NCBI RefSeq assembly: GCF_024539675.1 | Contig: NZ_JAHHIT010000007.1 | Location: forward strand, 1 to 42,937 | Source: Streptomyces hilarionis | Lineage (GTDB): Bacteria; Actinomycetota; Actinomycetes; Streptomycetales; Streptomycetaceae | Length of the DNA stretch: 42,937 nt | Direction of reading: 5' to 3' | In this document: in pieces, positions 25,005 through 33,245 of the stretch | Numbering within the stretch: the first letter of the stretch is position 1 | How the letters are laid out: each line of letters starts with the position of its first letter | Program-made: the position numbers and the translations under genes | Notes under the pieces: generated by a model | Told to the model about the DNA's origin: nothing | The model's database searches: none | Seen by the model: only the letters and a program-made list of their open reading frames with translations

Positions 25005-26214
25005 CGCCCGGACGGGCGGTGCGGCGCATGCGGCGCACCCTGCGCCGGACCTTGCGGACGAAGCCGCGCAGGAAGGTCTCGGTGGGGTTCTTGCGCCATC
25101 CGGGGTACGCCTTGGCCTCGCGGGGCTCGGCCAGGTAGACCCGGTCGGGGACGCCGGCCTCGGCGGACCCGTAGTGCGGGTAGGCCAGGTAGAGCTGCGT
25201 GCCGCGCTTCTTCAGGACGGGCTCAGGCTTGCTCTTGGCCTGGATGAACCGCAGGACGTCCACGAGCAGGTCGGCACGGCCGCGGGCCACCAGCTCCAGG
25301 CGCAGCCGCTCGTGGACCAGGAGTCGCTGGGCGACGCCCTCGTTCCAGTAGGCGTCCATCAGCGGCTTGGCCAGCTCCAGCTTGGTGCTCCGGATCCCCT
25401 CGTCGTTCCTGAGGAAGACGGGCCCGAACTGCGGCAGCACGGTGACCAGGAACGGGCGGACCATGAGCACGTCACGCTTGGGGCCGGGCGGGACGAGCCG
25501 CTCGAGCAGGCCCATCAGGGCGCGCGCGGAGTCGAAGCGCAGCGTGTAGCTGCCGCTCTTGGTCACATGCTTGCCGTCGGAGCGGCCCACCAGGTAGTAG
25601 CACGTGTAGTCGGCGACCACGGAGACGCCGTCGGCCCGCAGATACGCCTCCATCGTGAACAGCGCGTCCTCGCCGGTCCACAGCGACTCGTCGAAGCGCA
25701 TGCCGTGGCGCTCCAGGAACTCCCGGCGGAACAGCTTCTGCGCGCTGAGGGTGAACTTGATGTTGGACGAGTAGACGTCCGTGCGGTCGAGCGTCTCGCC
25801 CCACATCGACCCCGGCGCCTTGCGGTTGACGCCCTCGACCCGGCCGAGGACGACGTCCGTGCCGTTGCGGTCGGCCATGGCGACCATGCGCTCCAGCGCC
25901 TCGGCGCCGAGCCGGTCGTCGGCGTCGAGGAAGAAGACGTAGCGGCCGGTGGCCTTGGACAGGCCGACGTTGCGCGGGCCGCTGGGGCCGCCCGAGTTGT
26001 CCTGGCGGATCACCGTGACGTCCATGGGAACGCGGGCGGCGAACTCCTCCAGGCAGTCGCCGGTGCCGTCCCGGGACCCGTCGTCGACGGCTATGACCTC
26101 GATGCGGGCCGGGTCCAGGGTCTGCGCCTCGACCGATGCCAGGCACTCCACCAGGTACGGCATCGCTTCGTACGCCCCGATGACCACCGTGACGTCAGGC
26201 TGCGCAACGGTCAC
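24988..26214 (-). CDS. GT2 family glycosyltransferase (wall glycopolymer)
   Basis: A 408-residue GT-A enzyme that adds a sugar from an NDP-sugar. The N-terminal catalytic part has VVIGAYEAMPYLVECLASV, VDDGSRDGT (Asp44-Asp45), and the metal-binding FLDADD (Asp97-x-Asp99), then WTGEDALFTMEAYLRA as the catalytic-base region. The C-terminal ~180 residues resemble the extra domain of wall-teichoic-acid glycosyltransferases and end in a very basic tail (RRVRRMRRTARP) suited to binding a membrane or an anionic polymer. The start is GTG at 26214 after GAGAGGGA. Its neighbours (polyol-phosphate transferase, CDP-polyol synthase) suggest it glycosylates a teichoic-acid-like chain. Sugar and linkage are unknown. 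Confidence 0.9.
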   Translation of the reverse strand: MTVAQPDVTVVIGAYEAMPYLVECLASVEAQTLDPARIEVIAVDDGSRDGTGDCLEEFAARVPMDVTVIRQDNSGGPSGPRNVGLSKATGRYVFFLDADDRLGAEALERMVAMADRNGTDVVLGRVEGVNRKAPGSMWGETLDRTDVYSSNIKFTLSAQKLFRREFLERHGMRFDESLWTGEDALFTMEAYLRADGVSVVADYTCYYLVGRSDGKHVTKSGSYTLRFDSARALMGLLERLVPPGPKRDVLMVRPFLVTVLPQFGPVFLRNDEGIRSTKLELAKPLMDAYWNEGVAQRLLVHERLRLELVARGRADLLVDVLRFIQAKSKPEPVLKKRGTQLYLAYPHYGSAEAGVPDRVYLAEPREAKAYPGWRKNPTETFLRGFVRKVRRRVRRMRRTARPGGTAAA

Positions 26215-26246
26215 TGTTCCCTCTCATCGCGCTCGGCACGCAACGG

Positions 26247-26285
26247 TTTCCCGGCACCAGATCGCTTTTCCCGGCACAAGAATGC
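26247..26285. repeat. Two 19-base tandem near-repeats upstream of the GT2 gene
   Basis: TTTCCCGGCACCAGATCGC (26247-26265) and TTTCCCGGCACAAGAATGC (26267-26285) repeat with a 20-base period (about two DNA turns), 33-71 bases before the GT2 start. They could be paired binding sites. Nothing else stands out in the 237-base gap apart from the terminator at 26367-26406. Confidence 0.45.
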
Positions 26286-26366
26286 TTTGGACACCCGATA
26301 GACGGCAGGCGAACAGGACGGGTTGCCTGGGTTGCCGCACGTGTTACACATCACAGCATGCACCAA

Positions 26367-26406
26367 GGCCGGGGCCCCGGAGAGTTCTCTCTCCGGGGCC
26401 CCGGCC
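26367..26406 (-). terminator. Terminator after the polyol-phosphate transferase gene
   Basis: A perfect 18-base inverted repeat (26367-26384 and 26389-26406) with a TTCT loop, 45 bases after the stop. It separates this gene from the GT2 gene, so the two probably have separate promoters. Confidence 0.85.
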
Positions 26407-26451
26407 CACGGCGGTGCGCCGCCGTACGGCGCGTCGTCGGGCTGCGCGCCG

Positions 26452-28554
26452 TCAGGCGGTGGTGACGTCCTTGGCGCGTGCGGTCTCGGCGTCCGTCTCG
26501 GCGTCCGTCTCGCCGTCCGGCATGTCGTCCGGCGGGACCAGAAGGGACGTCTGGCCCACGTTGCGCGCCTCGGCCTTCAGCGCGAGGTCGGTGACGGCGG
26601 TGTCGAACCGTTCACGGGAGGTGGGCTCGTCGGGCCCGAGCAGGTACTCCTTGAGCGCCAGGCGGTCCTTGGCCAGGGGGTCGCCGGCCGGGTCGCGCAC
26701 GGCGTCCAGGAGCCGGTCCAGCTCGGCGGCGTCGTTGCCGAGGATCACCGCGGCGCGCACCGCGGTGTTCTGCCGCCTGAACTCCTCCTCGCCCAGCTCC
26801 GCGGAGTCCGTGACCGCGTACGGCTTGCCGCTCGCGATGAAGTCGGAGACCACGCTGGAGATGTCGGAGACCATCGCCTCGGACGCGTTGAAGCAGTCGT
26901 ACAGAAGCGGGGAGGCGCCGGTGATCACCCGGTGCTCGTACGAGGGGAAGGAGCGCCAGTAGGTCTCGTTCCACTCGGCGCGCAACCGGGCGGCCTCCTG
27001 GTGCTTGCGGACGTCGACGATGCCGTCACGGCTGGTCACGGCCTCGTCGGCCCGCTCGTCGAAGGCGAGCGAGAGGCTGTCCAGGCGGGTCTTGAGCCGG
27101 GTCAGCTCGGCCTTGGCCTTCGCCTGGGCGGCCGGGTCCGCGGTGAAGCGCGGGTCGCTCGCACGCTGGGCGGCGGCCTTCTTGACCAGGGCGACGATCC
27201 GCCGGTGCGCGGCGCCGGCCTTGGCGCTGCGGGTGCCGGTGAACGGGTGCGGCTTGTACAGGACGCGGACCGGGGGCTCGGCCGCGACCAGCTTTTTGAC
27301 GATGTTCTCGCCGGCCAGCAGCAGCGAGGTGTTGCCCGGGTTGTCGTCCCAGCCCTCCCAGGTGGGCGCGTACAGGACCGTGGGGAGGCGGTCCGCGGGC
27401 ACGCCGTCGCCCGGCCTGATGGACGCCAGCTGCGGGCGGCCGACCTCCACGATGTCCTCGTCGCGGATGCCGACGTCGGCGATGGCGTAGCGGTCGCGGC
27501 CCGCGCGCCCGGCGACCCACACCTCGTCGTAGACCTTGCTGAACGGGTTGACGCTGGCGACCTTGTCGCTGTCGCCGTGGCCGATGAAGACGTGCTTCAT
27601 GGTCGGCACGCGCAGCAGGTGGATGTTCTTGCCGACGTTCGCGCAGTACAGCGCGACCCGCACCATGGACAGGTCCAGGTTCATCAGGTGCACCCCCCCG
27701 GGCACGCAGACGACCGGGACCGACGTGGGCGCCATCTTCTCCAGGATGGCGCGCTCACGCAGGATCACCAGCGGCCGGGCCTCCATCCGCTCCATGGTCT
27801 CCAGCCACATGTTGACCTGGTAGGCGGAGTCGTCGGAGCCGGAGAAGTACAGGACCACCTCGGGGCGGTACTCGCGCAGCCAGGCGCTGACGGTGGCCAG
27901 CACCTTGGGCGCCCTCGGCGGGAGCCGCCTGGCCCGCAGGTGCGGCACCAGGGCGAGGACGTACAGCGCGCCGAGGCCGAGGGTGACGGCGATGCCGACG
28001 AAGCCCGGGCGCACCGAGTCGCTCATGGCGACGAGCAGCAGGCCCACGACGGCCGCGAGGTCGAGGTGGAGCATCTTGACGGTGGCGCGGTTGAGCAGCA
28101 GACGCGGCGGGGCGTCCGGGATGCGCAGCCGGGAGGCCAGGTCGACGTTCCTCGTCGCGACCGGCATCTGGCGGCGCTTGCCGATCAGGGTGACCAGCGC
28201 GCCGTGCGGCGCCTGAAGGCCGAAGAACACCGTGAAGCACGCGATCGCGGCGTAGAAGACCGGCTCCCGAGAGAGGTCGAGTCTCGCCAGCAGCAGGATC
28301 AGCAGCAGCTCGCGGACCAGGAACCGGGTGGACGCACCGGCTCGCACCTTCGACAGCAGCCCGATGAGGCGACTGCGCTTGCGGTGGAGATAGAGGTCCG
28401 CCAGGTAGGTCACGGCGGCCGCGACGGCGAAGGCGGGAGCGCTCGGGACGAGCGCGGTCGCCATGAGGCCGGGGTAGCCCAGCATCATGAGGACCGCTGC
28501 GGCCAGTTCGGCCGCGCTGCCCACCCGGGCTACGCGAATAGCGGTGGATATCAC
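26452..28554 (-). CDS. CDP-glycerol/CDP-ribitol polyol-phosphate transferase family (TagF/TarL-like)
   Basis: A 700-residue protein. The N-terminal ~210 residues hold several transmembrane helices; the remainder is the cytoplasmic transferase. Family marks are VFIGHGDSDK with His326 (the HG motif of TagF-type enzymes), VLYAPTWEGW, VLYKPHPFTGTR and VSDISSVVSDF with Asp564, which holds the substrate phosphate. Such enzymes extend teichoic acid chains by adding glycerol- or ribitol-phosphate from the CDP form. The membrane N-terminus is unusual compared with the peripheral Bacillus enzymes. An acidic, repetitive tail (DGETDAETDAET) closes it. The start is GTG at 28554 with a weak ribosome site. 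The CDP-polyol donor probably comes from the IspD-SDR fusion next upstream. Confidence 0.9.
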   Translation of the reverse strand: MISTAIRVARVGSAAELAAAVLMMLGYPGLMATALVPSAPAFAVAAAVTYLADLYLHRKRSRLIGLLSKVRAGASTRFLVRELLLILLLARLDLSREPVFYAAIACFTVFFGLQAPHGALVTLIGKRRQMPVATRNVDLASRLRIPDAPPRLLLNRATVKMLHLDLAAVVGLLLVAMSDSVRPGFVGIAVTLGLGALYVLALVPHLRARRLPPRAPKVLATVSAWLREYRPEVVLYFSGSDDSAYQVNMWLETMERMEARPLVILRERAILEKMAPTSVPVVCVPGGVHLMNLDLSMVRVALYCANVGKNIHLLRVPTMKHVFIGHGDSDKVASVNPFSKVYDEVWVAGRAGRDRYAIADVGIRDEDIVEVGRPQLASIRPGDGVPADRLPTVLYAPTWEGWDDNPGNTSLLLAGENIVKKLVAAEPPVRVLYKPHPFTGTRSAKAGAAHRRIVALVKKAAAQRASDPRFTADPAAQAKAKAELTRLKTRLDSLSLAFDERADEAVTSRDGIVDVRKHQEAARLRAEWNETYWRSFPSYEHRVITGASPLLYDCFNASEAMVSDISSVVSDFIASGKPYAVTDSAELGEEEFRRQNTAVRAAVILGNDAAELDRLLDAVRDPAGDPLAKDRLALKEYLLGPDEPTSRERFDTAVTDLALKAEARNVGQTSLLVPPDDMPDGETDAETDAETARAKDVTTA

Positions 28555-28631
28555 GGAGAAACCTGCTCTGGGAGGGGGCCGGTCATAGGTACCTGAAAGT
28601 CCGGAAAATCCTTTTTGAAGGTTTCGGGAGT

Positions 28632-28688
28632 TTTACGGATTCAGGCCTCTGTGAATTCTCCGTAAACCGGGAGCCACAGAGGCCTGAA
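28632..28688 (-). other. Two interlocked inverted repeats between wall-polymer genes
   Basis: Stem A is a perfect 14-base repeat (28640-28653 TTCAGGCCTCTGTG with 28675-28688). Stem B is TTTACGGA (28632-28639) with TCCGTAAA (28659-28666), extended by TTC/GAA. Their arms alternate, so both cannot form as simple hairpins at once. It follows the IspD-SDR stop by 24 bases and precedes the transferase start by 78. It may be a terminator, or a switch between two folds. Confidence 0.6.
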
Positions 28689-28712
28689 AATTCGATGGCT
28701 ATTTGGCGACGA

Positions 28713-30212
28713 TTATGCCACGCCGTCCTGTCGATCGAGCACCGCGGCCAGGGCCTGCTCGAAGTCGGAGGCCTTGCCGGCGGCGGCCGTCGGGTCCTGC
28801 TGACGGACGTCGATCACATGGCCCGTGAGCTCGGAAAGCAGCACGTCGAGGGAGGTGCGGGCGACGGCTTCGGAGGACAGCAGGCTGCCCGTCGGCTCCT
28901 GCCCGAAGGCCTTGGTCCGCATGGGGGTCGCGGTGCGTTCGGGGTTGACGCAGTTCACCCGGATGCCGTCGCCGGCCCACTCGTCGGACAGGGCCTGGGT
29001 GAGATTCACCATGGCGGCCTTGGTCGAGGAGTACAGGCTGTACTCGGCGCGGCCGCGGGTGTAGCTGCTGGAGGTGTAGAGCAGCAATTGCCCCTTGGTC
29101 TCCGCCAGGTACTTGTACGCCGAACGTGCGATCTGCACGGGCGCCAGGTAGTTGACCTTCAGCGCTTCCTCGATGGTCGCGTTGTCGGTCTCGGCCAGTT
29201 TGCCGATGCGCAGCACTCCGGCGGTGTTGACGACGTAGTCGATGCGCCCGGTCTCGCTGTAGGCCTTGGACAGGGCGTCGTCGACCTCCTCCGGGTTCTC
29301 CACGTGCGTGCCCGTCGTGGAGCGGCCCAGGGCGTAGACCCGGGCGCCGTAGGACTCCGCGAGTTCGGCGATGTCCTTGCCGATGCCGTACGAACCGCCG
29401 AAGACGACCACGGTCCTGCCGGTGAGCAGCTCGCGGTAGACCTCCTCGCCGACCTGCTCGGGGGTGGCGGAGGAGGCCAGCTGGAACAGCTTGTCGGCGA
29501 TGAAGACGTCGACGGGCTGCGTCACCTTCATGTTGTACTCGTCGCCCGCGACGACGTGGATCGGCACGTCCGGCAGGTAGCGCAGGACGACCGTGCAGTC
29601 GTCGGTGGCCTGGAAGTTGGGGTCGCCCGCCGCCACCTCGTAGGCCCGCCGGATGGTGGACAGCTTGAACGCCTGGGGCGTCTGGCCGCGGCGCAGCCGG
29701 GAGCGGTCCGGGATCTCGGTGATGAACTCGCCGTCCTCGCCGTGCGTGCGCGTGACGATGATGGTGTCCGCGGACGGGATGGCCACGTCCACGGCCTGGT
29801 AGCGCTCCAGGGCGGTGACGCAGTCGTCGATGACCCGCCGCGAGAGCAGGGGGCGCACGGCGTCGTGGAAGAGGACGTTGAGGTCCTCGCCGTCGGCCAG
29901 TCCCTCGCCCAGCGCGGCGATGGCGCGCTCGGTGGTCTCGTTCCGCGTGGAGCCGCCCTCGATGATCGCCCGGACCTTCTTGAAACCGGCCTTGGCGACG
30001 ATCTTCTCGACGTCGGGGACATAGCCGGGCGCCATCAGCACGATGATCTCGTCGACCGAGTCCGCCTTCTCGAAGGTGGTCAGCGTGTGCTCGATGACTG
30101 CCTTGCCGGCGATCTTCAGCAACTGCTTGGGGATCGACAGACCCACGCGCTGGCCGGTGCCACCGGCCAGGATCACTGCGGTGGTACGGGGCTTGGCTAT
30201 GTGCTGGGACAC
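28713..30212 (-). CDS. Bifunctional IspD-like cytidylyltransferase / SDR reductase (CDP-ribitol synthase type)
   Basis: A 499-residue fusion. Residues ~10-240 are a cytidylyltransferase: LAGGTGQRVGLSIPKQ (16-30), FHDAVRPLLSRRVIDD and the late DEYNMKVTQPVD. Residues ~265-499 are a short-chain dehydrogenase: GGSYGIGKD (272-280), NTAGVLRIGKL, and catalytic Tyr394-x3-Lys398 in YSSTKAAM. The same domain pair occurs in Haemophilus Bcs1/Acs1, which reduces ribulose-5-phosphate and makes CDP-ribitol for capsule; in Gram-positives TarI and TarJ are usually separate, and TarJ is of another reductase type. The start is GTG at 30212 after AGGTAGG. Next to a polyol-phosphate transferase it very likely supplies that donor. 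Ribitol rather than another polyol is inferred. Confidence 0.9.
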   Translation of the reverse strand: MSQHIAKPRTTAVILAGGTGQRVGLSIPKQLLKIAGKAVIEHTLTTFEKADSVDEIIVLMAPGYVPDVEKIVAKAGFKKVRAIIEGGSTRNETTERAIAALGEGLADGEDLNVLFHDAVRPLLSRRVIDDCVTALERYQAVDVAIPSADTIIVTRTHGEDGEFITEIPDRSRLRRGQTPQAFKLSTIRRAYEVAAGDPNFQATDDCTVVLRYLPDVPIHVVAGDEYNMKVTQPVDVFIADKLFQLASSATPEQVGEEVYRELLTGRTVVVFGGSYGIGKDIAELAESYGARVYALGRSTTGTHVENPEEVDDALSKAYSETGRIDYVVNTAGVLRIGKLAETDNATIEEALKVNYLAPVQIARSAYKYLAETKGQLLLYTSSSYTRGRAEYSLYSSTKAAMVNLTQALSDEWAGDGIRVNCVNPERTATPMRTKAFGQEPTGSLLSSEAVARTSLDVLLSELTGHVIDVRQQDPTAAAGKASDFEQALAAVLDRQDGVA

Positions 30213-30389
30213 AGGGGACCTACCTTGGGGCGTCAGGGACGGGGAAATGGTCCCACTTGCGGTTACCGCGATGCAAGGTGAGCGCCGTTCGCTGCAAATG
30301 TGCTGGCAACCTGGCATTCACCTTGCGACGCTGACGATTGTCGAGGCATCGGCGCGGCTTCCCGCGGATGCCCTTGGGAAATCCTGTGA

Positions 30390-30408
30390 GTTACTCCACA
30401 GAAGTAAC
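30390..30408. promoter_or_regulatory. Palindrome GTTACT-n7-AGTAAC
   Basis: A symmetric site of operator size about 180 bases upstream of the IspD-SDR start. A similar GTTAC-n5-GTAAC palindrome lies before the redox pair at 5463. No protein can be assigned. Confidence 0.35.
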
Positions 30409-30870
30409 GCATTGCCGTGGCCGGGGGTGACGGGTGTGACTCTAACGGTCCCGGAGGGGTGTCATCGCCGCGGCCGTCCGGGGCGGCCGCGAGCATGCCC
30501 CGCACAAGCCTCCTCGTGGGCTCCCGGCGCGGCGGCCGTCCGGCCCCGGTTCCGGATCTTCACGTCCCGGCCGACGGTGCTGCACCCGTCCTTCATATAC
30601 GGGACGCCCGGCGGCGGGCCGGCCGTGAATTGAGCGGTCCTGACGGAAGTCGGCGGAAGTCGATATCGGGGAATTCCCCGCCGGTATTTCTCGGCATTTC
30701 GGCGCCGCCGGCCGCGGGAGAACGGTCTGCCGTGCGGGGCGCGAACCGCCGGGAAATCACCACCCGTTCGGCGGCGCTCGCGACGAACGCCGGACGGGGT
30801 TCCTGAAGGCTCCCTGAGGGGAGCGTGGGAGGCGGATGAGACCCGGCGGGCGCCGACGGGCGCGGGCGTG

Positions 30871-30916
30871 ATCGACAGGAGGCGAGGCGGGAGTCATCGA
30901 CAGGAGGCGCGGCGGG
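30871..30916. repeat. Two 21-base direct repeats, 25-base period
   Basis: ATCGACAGGAGGCGaGGCGGG (30871-30891) recurs as ATCGACAGGAGGCGcGGCGGG (30896-30916) with one difference. It lies beyond the end of obgE. Confidence 0.6.
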
Positions 30917-30941
30917 CGGGGCGGGACGCCGGCGAAACGGC

Positions 30942-30975
30942 CGAGGCAGGCGCCCGGAGTGGGGCGCCTGCCTCG
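30942..30975 (-). terminator. Terminator of the rplU-rpmA-obgE transcript
   Basis: A perfect 13-base inverted repeat (30942-30954 and 30963-30975) with an 8-base loop, 51 bases after the obgE stop. Confidence 0.8.
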
Positions 30976-31026
30976 ACGGTGTTCACGTGCTCAGGGGTGC
31001 CCGAAAGCGATCGGGCGGGGCGGGGA

Positions 31027-32463
31027 TCAGAAGGGCTCGAAGCCCTCGAACTCCTGGGCCGCCTCGTCGCGTTCGGCCTGCTTGTCCCGGCGGCGCTGGG
31101 TCGCCGGACGCGGGGCCTCGAAGCGGTGGTCCTCACCCCGGCGGCCGAGCATCTCGGCGCCGGCCGTGACCGACGGCTCCCAGTCGAAGACGACCGCGTT
31201 GTCCTCGGGGCCGATGGCGACGCCGTCGCCGCCGCGGGCGCCCGCCTTCATCAGCGCGTCCTCCACGCCGAGGCGGTTGAGCCGGTCGGCGAGGTAGCCG
31301 ACGGCCTCGTCGTTGTTGAAGTCGGTCTGGCGCACCCAGCGTTCGGGCTTCTCGCCCCGGACGCGGAACAGGCCGTCCTCCTCCAGCGAGACGGTGAAGC
31401 CGGTGTCGTCGACCGCCTTCGGACGGATGACGACCCGGGTCGCCTCCTCCTTCGGCTTGGCCGCGCGCGCCGCGGCCACCATCTCGGCGATCGCGAAGGA
31501 CAGTTCCCTCAGACCCGTGTGGGCGACCGCGGACACCTCGAAGACGCGGTAGCCGCGCGCCTCCAGGTCCGGGCGGACCATCTCGGCGAGGTCCTTGCCG
31601 TCCGGCACGTCGATCTTGTTGAGCACCACGAGTCGCGGCCGGTTGCCGAGGCCGCCGTACTGCTTGAGCTCCTCCTCGATGATGTCGAGGTCGGAGAGCG
31701 GGTCGCGCTCGGACTCCAGGGTCGCGGTGTCCAGCACGTGCACCAGGACGCTGCACCGCTCGACGTGGCGCAGGAACTCCAGGCCCAGCCCCTTGCCCTG
31801 GCTGGCGCCCGGGATCAGGCCCGGCACGTCGGCGATGGTGTAGACCGTGGAGCCGGCCGTCACCACGCCCAGGTTCGGGACCAGGGTCGTGAACGGGTAG
31901 TCCGCGATCTTCGGCTTGGCGGCGGACAGGACCGAGATCAGCGAGGACTTGCCGGCGCTCGGGTAGCCGACCAGGGCCACGTCCGCGACCGTCTTCAGCT
32001 CCAGGACGATGTCCTGGAGGTCGCCGGGCTCGCCGAGCAGCGCGAAACCGGGCGCCTTGCGGCGGGCCGAGGCCAGCGCCGCGTTGCCGAGGCCGCCGCG
32101 GCCGCCCTGGGCCGCGACGTACGAGGTGCCGTGGCCGACCAGGTCGGCCAGCACGTTGCCGGCCTTGTCCTGGACGACCGTGCCGTCCGGGACCGGCAGG
32201 ATCAGGTCCTGGCCGTCCTTGCCGGACCGGTTGCCGCCCTCGCCGGGCTTGCCGTTGGTGGCGCTGCGGTGGGGCTTGTGGTGGTAGTCGAGCAGCGTGG
32301 TGACCGACTGGTCGACGACCAGGATCACATCGCCGCCACGGCCGCCGTTGCCCCCGTCGGGGCCGCCGAGCGGCTTGAACTTCTCACGGTGGACGGAGGC
32401 ACAGCCGTGGCCTCCGTTACCCGCGCCGACATGCAGTTCGACGCGGTCCACGAAGGTGGTCAT
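31027..32463 (-). CDS. obgE: Obg GTPase
   Basis: A 478-residue essential GTPase of 50S ribosome assembly and stress signalling; in S. coelicolor Obg is linked to the onset of sporulation. The N-terminal Gly-rich Obg fold (about 1-158, with [15 protein letters not shown]) is followed by the G domain ([10 protein letters not shown], switch [22 protein letters not shown]) and a C-terminal OCT domain (about 355-430). ATG at 32463 ([15 protein letters not shown]) has GGAGG 7 bases upstream; the longer frame to 32550 is rejected. It follows rpmA after 120 bases that include a hairpin, so it may be partly under separate control. Confidence 0.98.
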   Translation of the reverse strand: MTTFVDRVELHVGAGNGGHGCASVHREKFKPLGGPDGGNGGRGGDVILVVDQSVTTLLDYHHKPHRSATNGKPGEGGNRSGKDGQDLILPVPDGTVVQDKAGNVLADLVGHGTSYVAAQGGRGGLGNAALASARRKAPGFALLGEPGDLQDIVLELKTVADVALVGYPSAGKSSLISVLSAAKPKIADYPFTTLVPNLGVVTAGSTVYTIADVPGLIPGASQGKGLGLEFLRHVERCSVLVHVLDTATLESERDPLSDLDIIEEELKQYGGLGNRPRLVVLNKIDVPDGKDLAEMVRPDLEARGYRVFEVSAVAHTGLRELSFAIAEMVAAARAAKPKEEATRVVIRPKAVDDTGFTVSLEEDGLFRVRGEKPERWVRQTDFNNDEAVGYLADRLNRLGVEDALMKAGARGGDGVAIGPEDNAVVFDWEPSVTAGAEMLGRRGEDHRFEAPRPATQRRRDKQAERDEAAQEFEGFEPF

Positions 32464-32529
32464 CTGGGTGCCTCCAGCACTGGCTACAAAACGGAACGTA
32501 CGTATCTGTCTACTGCGTAACACGCGAAA

Positions 32530-32567
32530 GGCGGACCCGCCTTCCCGCACGGGAAGTGAGGTCCGCC
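32530..32567 (-). terminator. Hairpin between rpmA and obgE, possible attenuator
   Basis: Outer stem GGCGGACC / GGTCCGCC encloses an inner CTTCCC-gcac-GGGAAG hairpin; TTTCGCG follows on the minus strand. It lies after the rpmA stop and may lower read-through into obgE, matching the need for far less Obg than ribosomal protein. Confidence 0.55.
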
Positions 32568-32583
32568 TCGCGAAAGCTTCCGA

Positions 32584-32838
32584 TCAGGCGACCGGAACGA
32601 TGTTCACGACCTTGCGGCCACGGTGGGTACCGAACTCCACCGCGCCGGCGTTCAGCGCGAACAGCGTGTCGTCGCCGCCACGGCCGACGCCCGCGCCGGG
32701 GTGGAAGTGCGTGCCGCGCTGGCGGACCAGGATCTCACCCGCGCTGACGACCTGACCGCCGAAGCGCTTCACGCCGAGCCGCTGGGCATTGGAGTCGCGA
32801 CCGTTCCGGGTGGACGATGCGCCCTTCTTGTGTGCCAT
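32584..32838 (-). CDS. rpmA: Ribosomal protein bL27
   Basis: An 84-residue protein of the 50S subunit near the peptidyl transferase centre. [20 protein letters not shown] is the standard L27 N-terminus, without the Firmicute-type leader that must be cut off. GAGGAG lies just before ATG 32838, 14 bases after rplU. Confidence 0.99.
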   Translation of the reverse strand: MAHKKGASSTRNGRDSNAQRLGVKRFGGQVVSAGEILVRQRGTHFHPGAGVGRGGDDTLFALNAGAVEFGTHRGRKVVNIVPVA

Positions 32839-32852
32839 GTCTCCTCAGTCCC

Positions 32853-33173
32853 TTACTTCGCAGCCGCGGGGATCTCAGTGACCTTGATCGCCGTGTACTG
32901 CTGGCGGTGGCCCTGACGACGGCGGTAGCCGGTCTTGTTCTTGTAGCGAAGGATGTCGATCTTGACGCCCTTGTGGTGGTCCACGACCTCGGCCTGGACC
33001 TTGATGCCGGCCAGGACCCACGGGTCGCTGGTCACAGCGTCGCCGTCGACAACGAGCAGGGTCGAGAGCTCGACCGTGTCGCCAACCTTGGCAGTGGAAA
33101 TCTTGTCAACCTCAACGATGTCGCCGACAGCAACCTTGTGCTGGCGACCACCGCTGCGCACGATGGCGTACAC
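32853..33173 (-). CDS. rplU: Ribosomal protein bL21
   Basis: A 106-residue 50S protein. The start is GTG at 33173 ([18 protein letters not shown]), the usual L21 beginning; the frame open to 33308 is leader sequence and not protein. [21 protein letters not shown] near the end is the conserved RNA-binding part. First gene of rplU-rpmA-obgE. The upstream 160 bases may form a structured mRNA leader. Confidence 0.98.
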   Translation of the reverse strand: MYAIVRSGGRQHKVAVGDIVEVDKISTAKVGDTVELSTLLVVDGDAVTSDPWVLAGIKVQAEVVDHHKGVKIDILRYKNKTGYRRRQGHRQQYTAIKVTEIPAAAK

Positions 33174-33245
33174 GCGGATCTCACTCTCTCGCTCTGGGAC
33201 GGCATCCCCGCAGTCCAGCCACCCGGGAACGAACACGGACGGCCT

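Larger units (their letters stand above)
30213..31026. other. Long gene-free stretch between obgE and the glycopolymer locus
   Basis: About 0.8 kb with no ORF that has a ribosome site and a plausible composition. It contains a GTTACT/AGTAAC palindrome (30390-30408), a TAGAGT -10-like box on the minus strand near 30436, a GCTCCC-tgag-GGGAGC hairpin near 30812-30827, two 25-base-period direct repeats (30871-30916) and the obgE terminator (30942-30975). It probably holds the promoter and a long 5' leader of the IspD-SDR gene. Confidence 0.6.

Noticed and set aside
26323..28596. 757-codon plus-strand frame opposite the polyol-phosphate transferase
   Set aside because: Antisense shadow; the minus-strand frame has clear catalytic motifs.
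30417..30806. 129-codon plus-strand ORF in the gene-free stretch
   Set aside because: No ribosome site, biased composition, and it crosses a palindrome and repeats without any domain.
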